NCBI GenBank assembly: GCA_035295665.1
Contig: DATGIQ010000236.1
Location: forward strand, 1-10,534
DNA from: DATGIQ01 sp035295665
GTDB taxonomy: Bacteria; Planctomycetota; Planctomycetia; Gemmatales; Gemmataceae
Direction of reading: 5' to 3'
DNA: 10,534 nt
Below the pieces are notes generated by a model. That model was not told where the DNA came from and did no database searches. It was given only the letters and a program-made list of their open reading frames with translations. Both the position numbers and the translations under genes were made by a program. Below are positions 5,253 to 10,534 of this stretch, one piece after another (position 1 is the stretch's first letter; each line of letters begins with the position of its first letter).

Positions 5253-6965
5253 ATGCTTTTCGCCCCTTCGCCGAAAGTACGTTCCGCTGTTGGCTCGCAC
5301 CGATCATCCCGTCGTCTTCAGCTCGAGGCACTCGAGGATCGCATCGTACCTTCCAGCACTGACGCGACGAATTTACTCAGCCCGAGCCCTTCAGCGGGGT
5401 CCACGCAGGACTCACGATTGTCAACGCAAACCAGCTTGGCTACTTCGGCAAACCCCGCGCTCGCGGGCCAGTCGGTTGTTTTCACTGCCACCATCACAGG
5501 GGCACCGGGGGCTCAGCCCAGCGGTGTGGTTGTCTTTCTTGATGGATCGACGAGCATCGGTCAAGGATCCGTGAGCACGTCCGGTGGGACGACCACGGCG
5601 AGCTTTAGCACATCGAGCCTGGCGGCCGGCAGCCACAACCTTGCTGCCTATTACACCGGCGACAGCAGCGATGCACCCAGTGTGGGAAGGCTGACCCAGA
5701 CGGTGAACACGGCCGGCTCGAACACCACCGGCTCTACCGGCTCTGGCGGCGATAGCGGCGGCCAAGGGAAAACCGCCACGAGCACGTCCGTGGTTGCCTC
5801 GGCGAATCCCTCGCTGGCAGGTCAGTCGGTCACGTTCACGGCTACGGTCACAGGGGCACCGGGGGCTCAGCCCGGCGGTGTGGTTGTCTTTCTTGATGGA
5901 TCGACGAGCATCGGTCAAGGATCCGTGAGCACGTCCGGTGGGACGACCACGGCGAGCTTTAGCACATCGAGCCTGGCGGCCGGCAGCCACAACCTTGCTG
6001 CCTACTACACCGGCGACAGCAGCGATGCACCCAGTGTGGGAAGGCTGACACAAGTGGTGAATCAGGAGGACGCCACGATCCTCACCGTCTCGGCAACGAC
6101 CGTGCCGGTCGGCCAACCCCTGACGCTCGTAGCTACAGTGAGCCTGGCCTCTGCCGAAAACTCGACCGGATCGGTGACGTTCTTTGATGAGAATACATCG
6201 CTGGGGACGGTGCCGTTGGGCGGCGGTTCGGCAACCTTCACGACCTCCTCGCTGTCACTGGGCCGCCATTCGCTGTCGGCCGTGTATACCGCGGATAGCG
6301 ATCAGACAACCCACAGCTCCGCGCCGGTAACTGTGACCGTCGGCACCCCGAATCAGCGATTCGTGGTGGAATTGTATATGAGCCTCCTTCAGCGGCAGCC
6401 GGATGCGGGCGGCTTGACTGCCTGGACTGCTGTTCTCGACCAGGGGGTTGGCCGCACTCAGGCCGCGCTGGCGATCCAGCAGAGTCACGAGTCGCGCGGC
6501 AACCAGGTAGACGCCCTCTACGAGCGCTTCCTTCACCGCAAGGCTGATTCCTCCGGCCTCAACGCCTACGTCGCCCTCCTCTTCGCAGGTGGGACGCTGG
6601 ACGATGTGCGGATCGCCCTGACCAGTTCGTCCGAATATCTCCAAGCGCGGGGGGGAGGCACGAACAACGGCTATGTGATGGCCCTTTACGAAGACGCTTT
6701 GAACCGCTCGCCCGATGCGGGCGGCCTGGCGACCTTCTCCCAAGCGCTGAACCAAGGGCTCACTCCTCGCCAGATAGCGGCCGCAATTTTTTCGAGCAAG
6801 GAGAACTTGCAGGATTTGATCGGGGCTTATTACCAACAATTCCTGAACCGCGCCGCTGACAACAGCGGGTTAAGTGCCTACGTTCAGGCCATGCAGGCTG
6901 GCACGCAGGATCAAACCGTCATTGCCGTCTTGCTTGGCTCGGACGAATTCTACTCACAGGTCTAG
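5253..6965 (+). CDS. Secreted modular surface protein: LEALEDR signal, three Ig-like repeats, DUF4214 repeats
   Basis: A 570-aa protein. ATG at 5253 is chosen because AAAGGA (5237-5242) lies upstream; the frame is open to 5193, but those 20 residues have no support. A basic N-terminus leads to LEALEDR (24-30) followed by VPS, the planctomycete extracellular motif (PF07595-like). Three Ig-like beta-sandwich repeats (Big_3_5 type) follow at about 58-150, 176-268 and 272-362, the first two joined by a Gly/Ser/Thr linker. Residues about 366-570 hold four units of the DUF4214 kind, each with a pattern like LY--FLNR-AD--GL-AY (LYMSLLQRQPDAGGL, LYERFLHRKADSSGL, LYEDALNRSPDAGGL, YYQQFLNRAADNSGL). Such proteins are exported and thought to act in adhesion or at the cell surface. 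No enzyme domain is visible. Repeats 1 and 2 are almost identical in DNA. Confidence 0.88.
   Translation: MLFAPSPKVRSAVGSHRSSRRLQLEALEDRIVPSSTDATNLLSPSPSAGSTQDSRLSTQTSLATSANPALAGQSVVFTATITGAPGAQPSGVVVFLDGSTSIGQGSVSTSGGTTTASFSTSSLAAGSHNLAAYYTGDSSDAPSVGRLTQTVNTAGSNTTGSTGSGGDSGGQGKTATSTSVVASANPSLAGQSVTFTATVTGAPGAQPGGVVVFLDGSTSIGQGSVSTSGGTTTASFSTSSLAAGSHNLAAYYTGDSSDAPSVGRLTQVVNQEDATILTVSATTVPVGQPLTLVATVSLASAENSTGSVTFFDENTSLGTVPLGGGSATFTTSSLSLGRHSLSAVYTADSDQTTHSSAPVTVTVGTPNQRFVVELYMSLLQRQPDAGGLTAWTAVLDQGVGRTQAALAIQQSHESRGNQVDALYERFLHRKADSSGLNAYVALLFAGGTLDDVRIALTSSSEYLQARGGGTNNGYVMALYEDALNRSPDAGGLATFSQALNQGLTPRQIAAAIFSSKENLQDLIGAYYQQFLNRAADNSGLSAYVQAMQAGTQDQTVIAVLLGSDEFYSQV
5494..5695 (+). repeat. 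Near-identical intragenic direct repeat, copy 1
   Basis: This 202-bp stretch recurs at 5848-6049, exactly 354 bp (118 codons) downstream and in frame. I count two differences, at 5520 (A against G, which changes Ser to Gly) and 5651 (T against C, silent). It covers most of the first Ig-like domain. Outside the block the two domains differ clearly. Confidence 0.9.
5848..6049 (+). repeat. Near-identical intragenic direct repeat, copy 2
   Basis: Second copy of the 202-bp block that starts at 5494. It encodes most of the second Ig-like domain. The third Ig-like domain (about 6066-6340) is only distantly similar, so only the first pair is recent or kept alike by gene conversion. Confidence 0.9.
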
Positions 6966-6980
6966 CGAGGCTTGGATGTG

Positions 6981-7026
6981 CAAAATCGACCCCTCGCAAC
7001 TCCCCCGTTGCGAGGGGTCGATTTTG
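6981..7026. terminator. Perfect 20-bp hairpin, bidirectional terminator
   Basis: Arms 6981-7000 and 7007-7026 are perfectly complementary with a 6-base TCCCCC loop. The arms begin CAAAATCGACC and end GGTCGATTTTG, so a run of four T residues lies at the end of the stem in both directions. It sits 16 bases past the stop of the surface protein and is the first terminator reached by the minus-strand cluster from the right. Confidence 0.8.
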
Positions 7027-7232
7027 CTACCCGGACCGGAGCCGACCCTGGACAAAGAGAACCATAATCAATCGTACTGATTTCTCAGAAAATCCTCTGG
7101 GCAAGAGGAACGCACCAGGAATGGAGAGGACCCCTTTTATTCAATCGATTTGGCAGCCAGGGACCGCTTGACGTTCGGTTCTCGCCCAGCGAGGATTCAA
7201 GCAGTTTCACGGGGTATCCCAGCAACGGGAAA

Positions 7233-7484
7233 TCAGAGTGCGATAGGGCCCGTCGCCGGAAAGTCAGGCACCCCTCCGGGGCAAGCATCGGCTTCGAGAA
7301 CGAGCTCAATGATGCAGTCATCGTAGGCTGCTCGGAAACGGTCGCCCCGGGACTTCATGAACTCCTTACAAGCAGCTTCAGCCTCGCTGCGTGTCAGATA
7401 GAGCCCGATTACCTCCCTGCCGACTTTGGGCATACCTCTGTCCAGATAGCTTTGTCGAGCAACAGCGCGAAATTTGTCAGTCAT
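7233..7484 (-). CDS. 83-aa protein of unknown function
   Basis: Starts MTDKFRAVARQSY at the ATG at 7484, with AAGGA eight bases upstream, and ends at the TGA at 7233. The frame is open further upstream, but that part overlaps the desaturase. The middle, LTRSEAEAACKEFMKSRGDRF, looks helical, followed by a hydrophobic acidic stretch CIIELVLEADA and a Pro/Gly tail. No known domain, signal peptide or membrane segment recognised. It lies 44 bases after the desaturase stop and should be the last gene of the minus-strand run; the next terminator is the hairpin at 6981-7026. Confidence 0.6.
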   Translation of the reverse strand: MTDKFRAVARQSYLDRGMPKVGREVIGLYLTRSEAEAACKEFMKSRGDRFRAAYDDCIIELVLEADACPGGVPDFPATGPIAL

Positions 7485-7528
7485 AGCGATGGTCCTTGTT
7501 GCGAAAGAGTCCGACGATACGAGTAGCG

Positions 7529-8473
7529 TCAACGCTCCGCCGCCGGACGGTCCAGGGCCGCTTGCCGGCACAACGTCATCCCCGGCACGTGAATCTGCCG
7601 GGCCAGGTTCACCAGACCGAGTAAGCGGATCAGGTAGTAGGTCAGGTCCACTTCCCACCAACGCAGCCCATGCCGGGCGGAGCGCGGGAACGCATGATGG
7701 TTGTTGTGCCAACCTTCGCCGAGGGTCAATAGGGCGACCCACCAGAGGTTCGTGGAGGCATCCCGGGTCGAGTAGTTGCGATAGCCCCACAAGTGCGTGG
7801 CGCTGTTAACCAGCCAGGTCGCATGGTAGAGCAGCGTCGTGCGCACGAACATCCCCCACACAAGCCACGACAGCCCCTCGCCGCCCCAGATTTCGCCGAG
7901 TGTGAAGAGCAGCACCGCAGCGACTAGCGACCCCAGGAAGTGGTAGCGTTGCAGGAAGCGGAGGACGGGGTCTTTCACCAAGTCCATGACATACCGCCCG
8001 TAGCGGCGCGGATCATCGAGAGCCGGGTCGTACGGCATCCACCACAACAGATGCGCCCACCAGACGCCGTCGCGGGGGCTGTGGGGATCGCCCTCCGTGT
8101 CGCTATGCTGATGATGCATACGGTGAACCGCGACCCAGCGCAAAGGCCCTCCCTGATTCGCCAGAGTTCCGAGGATGGCCAGGATGTATTCCACGAACCT
8201 GGGGGTTTGGAAACTCCGGTGCGTCAGCAGGCGGTGGTAACCCATGGTCACGCCGAACCCCGCGGCCAGGTAAAGGACCAGGCAAACCACAACGGCGGTC
8301 CAAGAGAACGTGAACGGAGCCAGTACGACCCCTGCTTGAATGGCGCTCCACCAGAGCAGGTGGGACCAATTCAGTCGGGGCCGACCAGCCTTCGCCGGGC
8401 TCGAAAGAGGGAGCGTAGTAATGGCAATCTCCTTGCCTTGGTTAGTCGCTATGAACAGATCGCAGGACGCCAC
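7529..8473 (-). CDS. Acyl-CoA delta-9-type fatty acid desaturase
   Basis: A membrane di-iron desaturase that adds a double bond to saturated acyl chains, raising membrane fluidity. The three histidine boxes are all present: HRLLTH (80-85), HRMHH (117-121) and HNNHH (256-260). Hydrophobic segments at about 37-72, 90-105 and 180-215 fit the usual topology, and GYHRLLTHRSFQTP and EGWHNNHHAFPRSARHG match the stearoyl-CoA/DesC group. Start choice is unclear. The longest frame begins with GTG at 8473, which has no ribosome-binding site. No in-frame ATG, GTG or TTG that I find near the N-terminus is better placed. The best site, AAGGAG at 8429-8434, lies six bases before an in-frame ATT at 8422, which would give 297 aa. 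An electron donor gene is not adjacent. It lies between the split small gene and the 83-aa gene. Confidence 0.92.
   Translation of the reverse strand: MASCDLFIATNQGKEIAITTLPLSSPAKAGRPRLNWSHLLWWSAIQAGVVLAPFTFSWTAVVVCLVLYLAAGFGVTMGYHRLLTHRSFQTPRFVEYILAILGTLANQGGPLRWVAVHRMHHQHSDTEGDPHSPRDGVWWAHLLWWMPYDPALDDPRRYGRYVMDLVKDPVLRFLQRYHFLGSLVAAVLLFTLGEIWGGEGLSWLVWGMFVRTTLLYHATWLVNSATHLWGYRNYSTRDASTNLWWVALLTLGEGWHNNHHAFPRSARHGLRWWEVDLTYYLIRLLGLVNLARQIHVPGMTLCRQAALDRPAAER
8429..8434 (-). promoter_or_regulatory. Shine-Dalgarno in front of a possible ATT start of the desaturase
   Basis: The minus strand reads AAGGAG, then six bases, then ATT (8422-8420), in frame with the desaturase. No usual start codon stands at this distance. 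ATT starts are rare but real (infC and pcnB in E. coli). The alternative is the GTG at 8473 with no site. Confidence 0.45.
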
Positions 8474-8531
8474 GGTGCGTCAACCGCGCGATCCCCTACC
8501 TCGATCATCCGAGCCGGAAATCCTCTTGGAT

Positions 8532-8788
8532 TCAAATCAACTGGCTTTCCGCGGCGACCATCCGATCATAGAAGGCGATCACGGCTCTTTCCTTCGCTTC
8601 GGCGGAGGCGCCGTTCAGGCTTTCGACTTGCAGATGAAGCGGATAGATCCGTTCAGACGTTGGCCCATGGCATCGATGCGTTGCAGACGATCCTTGAGGG
8701 TCCAAGAAGATGCCGGCCAATCCGCCGCCGGCAGCGCTTCTTGGGAAAGGGTAGCGCCACGGGACAGCGCTTTGGTTTTCGTCTTCAT
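8532..8788 (-). pseudogene. Small gene of unknown function split by a -1 frameshift
   Basis: ATG at 8788 follows GAAGGA with a 5-base spacer and opens MKTKTKALSRG; this frame runs through DRLQRIDAMGQRLNGSIRFIC and stops at 8615. The next frame carries a convincing continuation, QVESLNGASAEAKERAVIAFYDRMVAAESQLI, ending at 8532. If one C is restored near 8630 (TGCAAG to TGCCAAG), the two join as RFICQVESLNG into one 85-aa helical protein. The joined protein resembles small planctomycete proteins I recall with an NG-SAEAK--AV-AFY-R core, but I know no function. It lies 61 bases after rpsU and 58 before the desaturase. A sequencing error, a true null mutation and programmed frameshifting are all possible. 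Confidence 0.6.
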
Positions 8789-8849
8789 GGAAGTCCTTCG
8801 CCTTGTGACTTTCAGAAGGGGACTACGCGAGGCTGGAGCGCCCGGTGCC

Positions 8850-9062
8850 TTAGCGGCGCGCTCCATTGTCCGCGGGAAGGCTGCCCTTGCGGATGGCGTT
8901 TTGTTTGCGCAGGTAAGCGCGTCGACGCGTCTCGCAGGGCTTCTCGTAGTATTTGCGCTTGCGGAGTTCTTTCGTGATCCCGCTGCGCTCGAGTAGTTTC
9001 TTGAAGCGGCGCAGCGCCGCACCAATCGGCTCGCGGTCATGGACACGCATCCGTAGAGTCAT
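8850..9062 (-). CDS. rpsU: 30S ribosomal protein S21 (bS21)
   Basis: A 70-aa very basic protein with the full S21 pattern: short beta start MTLRMRVHDREPIGAALRRFKK, then helix RSGITKELRKRKYYEKPCETRRR and a Lys/Arg tail ending NGARR. S21 sits on the small-subunit platform near the 3' end of 16S rRNA and helps initiation on structured or weak mRNAs. ATG at 9062 has GGAG five bases upstream, but that site lies in a hairpin (9064-9085), pointing to translational control. It follows the RRM gene by 71 bases. In cyanobacteria an RRM gene and rpsU are also paired. Confidence 0.95.
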   Translation of the reverse strand: MTLRMRVHDREPIGAALRRFKKLLERSGITKELRKRKYYEKPCETRRRAYLRKQNAIRKGSLPADNGARR

Positions 9063-9063
9063 G

Positions 9064-9085
9064 CTTTCTCCGCAAAGGAGGAAAG
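9064..9085 (-). promoter_or_regulatory. rpsU leader hairpin that pairs the Shine-Dalgarno
   Basis: On the minus strand, CTTT-C-CTCC pairs with GGAGAAAG across a 5-base TTTGC loop: eight pairs with one bulged C (opposite strand base 9081). The 3' arm contains the GGAG site and ends one base before the ATG. The 5' arm is part of CCTCCTTT, the same sequence as the anti-Shine-Dalgarno tail of 16S rRNA. The pairing is directly visible; a regulatory role is inference. Confidence 0.5.
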
Positions 9086-9133
9086 TCCTGCATGGGTCGA
9101 GTTCATCTGCCGTCTGCTATCCTTCCCACACTA

Positions 9134-9469
9134 CTAGCGCCGGCCGCCGCCGTAACCACCGCTGCCGCCACGGCCGAAGGCGCCGCCGCTGCGGCCCCCG
9201 GCGCCACCCCGTCCCCCTTCCTCTCGAGGCCGGGCCTCGTTAACCGTGAGGGTGCGGCCAACCGACTCCTTGCCATTTAGGGCGGCGATCGCGGCCTGCG
9301 CCTCGTGGTCGGTCTTCATTTCCACGAAGCCGGACCCCTTGGATCGTCCTGTATCTCGGTCGATGATGACCTGGGCCGATTCCACTATGCCGTGGGCCTC
9401 GAATAGCTTCACGAGATCGTTGTCGCTCCCGGCATAGCCCAGGTTGCCCACGTACAATTTCTTACCCAT
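9134..9469 (-). CDS. Glycine-rich RRM RNA-binding protein
   Basis: A 111-aa single RRM protein. RNP-2 is LYVGNL (5-10) and RNP-1 is KGSGFVEM (44-51), with the usual spacing and beta-alpha-beta-beta-alpha-beta pattern (LVKLFEAHG, AQVIIDRDTGRS, EAQAAIAALNG, LTVNEARP). Residues 75-111 form a Gly/Arg tail (GRGGAGGRSGGAFGRGG). The third RNP-1 position, normally aromatic (KGFGF), is Ser46, while Phe48 is kept. Bacterial members, best known in cyanobacteria, bind RNA and are often cold induced, with the Gly tail common in the cold-induced forms. ATG at 9469 has only a weak GGA site. Stop to rpsU start is 71 bases. Confidence 0.93.
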   Translation of the reverse strand: MGKKLYVGNLGYAGSDNDLVKLFEAHGIVESAQVIIDRDTGRSKGSGFVEMKTDHEAQAAIAALNGKESVGRTLTVNEARPREEGGRGGAGGRSGGAFGRGGSGGYGGGRR

Positions 9470-9542
9470 TGGTTAATTCCACAAAAAGCGGCCGCTCGCT
9501 CTGAGCGGAGCAGTGAGTCCGGTCCGCCAACAGAAACAACCC

Positions 9543-9563
9543 ACCACCGCGGCTTGCGGTGGT
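9543..9563 (-). terminator. Possible terminator or attenuator after the 122-aa gene
   Basis: An 8-bp perfect stem, ACCACCGC/GCGGTGGT, with loop AAGCC on the minus strand is followed by GGGTTGTTTC. It starts 6 bases past the stop at 9570. The T-run is broken, so termination is likely partial. If it works, the RRM gene needs its own promoter in 9470-9542. Confidence 0.4.
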
Positions 9564-9569
9564 AGATTC

Positions 9570-9938
9570 TCAGTCAAGCGCCGGCGTCTCCGCTGCCACC
9601 GGATCGGGCATTGGCTCCTTGACGATTTGCAGGAAACAGAGCCCTTTTTTCTTGGCCAGCACATCCGCAACCTTCGCATCGGCCGCAGCACGCTCGTTGT
9701 AGTCAAAGATCGCCAACTGTTTCATCCCCCCATCGAAAACGCCCCAACGGGCACGCATGCGGGGCGGCGCTTTTTTCACTCGTGTTTTCTTGCCTTTGGG
9801 CGCCGCTGGAGCCTTTGCTTTCCGTGGTTTCTTGGACGGCGCCGCCACGGTTGGCGTCTCCGAGGCAGTCGCTGCGGACTGCTCCACGTGATCGGCTTGC
9901 TCGCGCAACGCACGTCGATTCAAGATCCGGCCTGCCAT
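9570..9938 (-). CDS. 122-aa protein with basic Ala/Lys/Pro linker, function unknown
   Basis: ATG at 9938 is preceded by GAGGAG about 11 bases upstream. Residues 1-20 form a basic start (MAGRILNRRALREQ). Residues about 22-60 are a low-complexity Ala/Pro/Lys linker (KKPRKAKAPAAPKGKKTRVKK), like DNA- or RNA-binding tails of histone-H1-like proteins. Residues about 60-112 form a compact domain, RARWGVFDGGMKQLAIFDYNERAAADAKVADVLAKKKGLCFLQIVKEPM, which reads like a short beta-beta-alpha-beta fold. I recall the same WGVFD---K-VA-FDY pattern from other planctomycete proteins but no function. No signal peptide. It lies 100 bases upstream of the RRM gene. Confidence 0.75.
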   Translation of the reverse strand: MAGRILNRRALREQADHVEQSAATASETPTVAAPSKKPRKAKAPAAPKGKKTRVKKAPPRMRARWGVFDGGMKQLAIFDYNERAAADAKVADVLAKKKGLCFLQIVKEPMPDPVAAETPALD

Positions 9939-10042
9939 GATTGTCTGCTCTCCTCGTTCGAGTTAAGGAAATTCTTGGGGCTGTCCTCAAGCCAATGGCT
10001 TACTCCGATGTTCTCGTTTCTTCGCGCTGGAAAGCGAGACCA

Positions 10043-10363
10043 TTACTGCGCATGTTTCGGGTGCCCTTTTGCGATCGAATGAATATGGGCCGTGGTGAAG
10101 CGAATCGGCGATCCGAGCCGTAGCTTCGATAAACTCGTAATGGTCGGCCTCACGGCCAGCGCGCCAGAGAATTGGAAACCGCGGATGTCGGTGATCCGGA
10201 CCAGCAGGGTTTCGCCAGCGTAGGGCCCCGTGCGGGTTAAGAGAGTAAGCTTGATGAAGTCGCCGACCTTTAACGCACGAATCTCTTCCCGGAGCTCGAC
10301 GTCGTCAATGCCTTGCCGACGCCGCATCCCCTCGATGTCCTCTACCACAATCGAGTTCTGCAT
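10043..10363 (-). CDS. 106-aa protein of unknown function
   Basis: ATG at 10363 is chosen because AAAGGA stands six bases upstream; the frame is open to 10438 without such a site. The N-terminal third is charged and helical (VEDIEGMRRRQGIDDVELREEIRALKVGD). The rest looks beta-rich: FIKLTLLTRTGPYAGETLLVRITDIRG, then FSGALAVRPTITSLSKLRLGSPIRFTTAHIHSI. The end resembles small beta-barrel domains in which GS-I-F---HI-SI closes the sheet. I do not recognise a named family. No signal peptide or membrane segment. It is 104 bases upstream of the 122-aa gene on the same strand. Nothing firm can be called in 10364-10534. Confidence 0.7.
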   Translation of the reverse strand: MQNSIVVEDIEGMRRRQGIDDVELREEIRALKVGDFIKLTLLTRTGPYAGETLLVRITDIRGFQFSGALAVRPTITSLSKLRLGSPIRFTTAHIHSIAKGHPKHAQ

Positions 10364-10534
10364 GTCGGGTCCTTTCGCTACCCAGTTGGAAACGAGACGC
10401 CGGGCGACGTAGGGCGTTTGAACGATGGCGCATGCCACACCTGCTACACCTCACGCCCATGCGGGTTACCATGCTCACCAGTTCCTTGGCATGGACCGTC
10501 AACAACAATCGGACATGGGCGCCCGTCGCCAGCG

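Noticed and set aside
5421..6116. 231-codon minus-strand open frame opposite the Ig-like repeats
   Set aside because: It is a shadow of the repeated, GC-rich Ig-coding DNA. Its translation just repeats because the opposite strand does, and it has no ribosome-binding site.
7940..8977. 345-codon plus-strand open frame opposite the desaturase and rpsU
   Set aside because: It runs opposite several well-supported genes and has Arg/Gln-rich, domain-free sequence.
9074..9280. Plus-strand AAAGGAGG followed by an ATG at 9092 and a 62-codon Ala-rich frame
   Set aside because: The frame is antisense to the Gly-rich tail of the RRM gene, which explains its Ala-rich translation. The AAAGGAGG is the complement of the CCTCCTTT element in the rpsU leader.
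10364..10508. Minus-strand open frame at the right end of the window as the end of another gene
   Set aside because: No ribosome-binding site or family match, and it overlaps the well-supported 106-aa gene in another frame.
1..10534. CRISPR arrays, transposase genes, integrases or phage genes
   Set aside because: No spaced short repeats and no such proteins were seen. The tRNA-like gene is not flanked by an integrase or a visible direct repeat.

Overview
The window looks like a high-GC planctomycete chromosome, probably from the Gemmata/Isosphaera side of the phylum. The best evidence is a surface protein with the planctomycete export motif LEALEDR followed by VPS, a zinc-ribbon N-terminus of the kind common in planctomycete proteins, several small conserved proteins that resemble planctomycete families I recall, and a dispersed-type palindrome built on CGAACCCGAAGC. 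Nothing here is a phage, a transposon or a CRISPR array.

Layout. Positions 1-654 (+) hold the 3' part of a PagL-like outer-membrane lipid A deacylase. It converges on a minus-strand SPFH/slipin protein (738-1838), with a shared hairpin terminator between them. From about 1839 to 2934 there is little protein coding. This stretch holds a tRNA-like gene with a GTA (Tyr) anticodon and a poor acceptor stem, a strong minus-strand terminator, a possible 32-residue ORF just upstream of it, an inverted repeat and an extended -10 promoter. From 2935 to 4983 (+) follow the broken remains of a membrane M48 metalloprotease (zinc ribbon, then a C-terminal half in another frame, with no HExxH), a calcineurin-like phosphoesterase and a small DUF6717-like protein. 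At 5253-6965 (+) is a secreted modular protein: LEALEDR signal, three Ig-like repeats and DUF4214-type repeats, closed by a perfect 20-bp hairpin.

From 10363 down to 7233 every gene is on the minus strand. In transcription order these are: an unrecognised 106-aa protein, a 122-aa protein with a Lys/Ala/Pro linker, a glycine-rich RRM RNA-binding protein, ribosomal protein S21, a small gene split by a -1 frameshift, an acyl-CoA delta-9-type desaturase and an 83-aa protein. Gaps from the RRM gene onward are only 44 to 71 bp, so these five are probably co-transcribed.

How the genes may work together. An RRM protein, S21 and a fatty-acid desaturase in a row suggest a cold-adaptation unit covering RNA handling, translation initiation and membrane fluidity. 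In cyanobacteria, RRM genes next to rpsU are known to be cold induced. The S21 leader can fold so that its own Shine-Dalgarno is paired with a CCTCC element just upstream, which suggests translational control. The desaturase has its only good ribosome-binding site in front of an ATT codon. I did not find a convincing new defence or mobile system. The cold-type cluster and its translational signals are the most interesting part.
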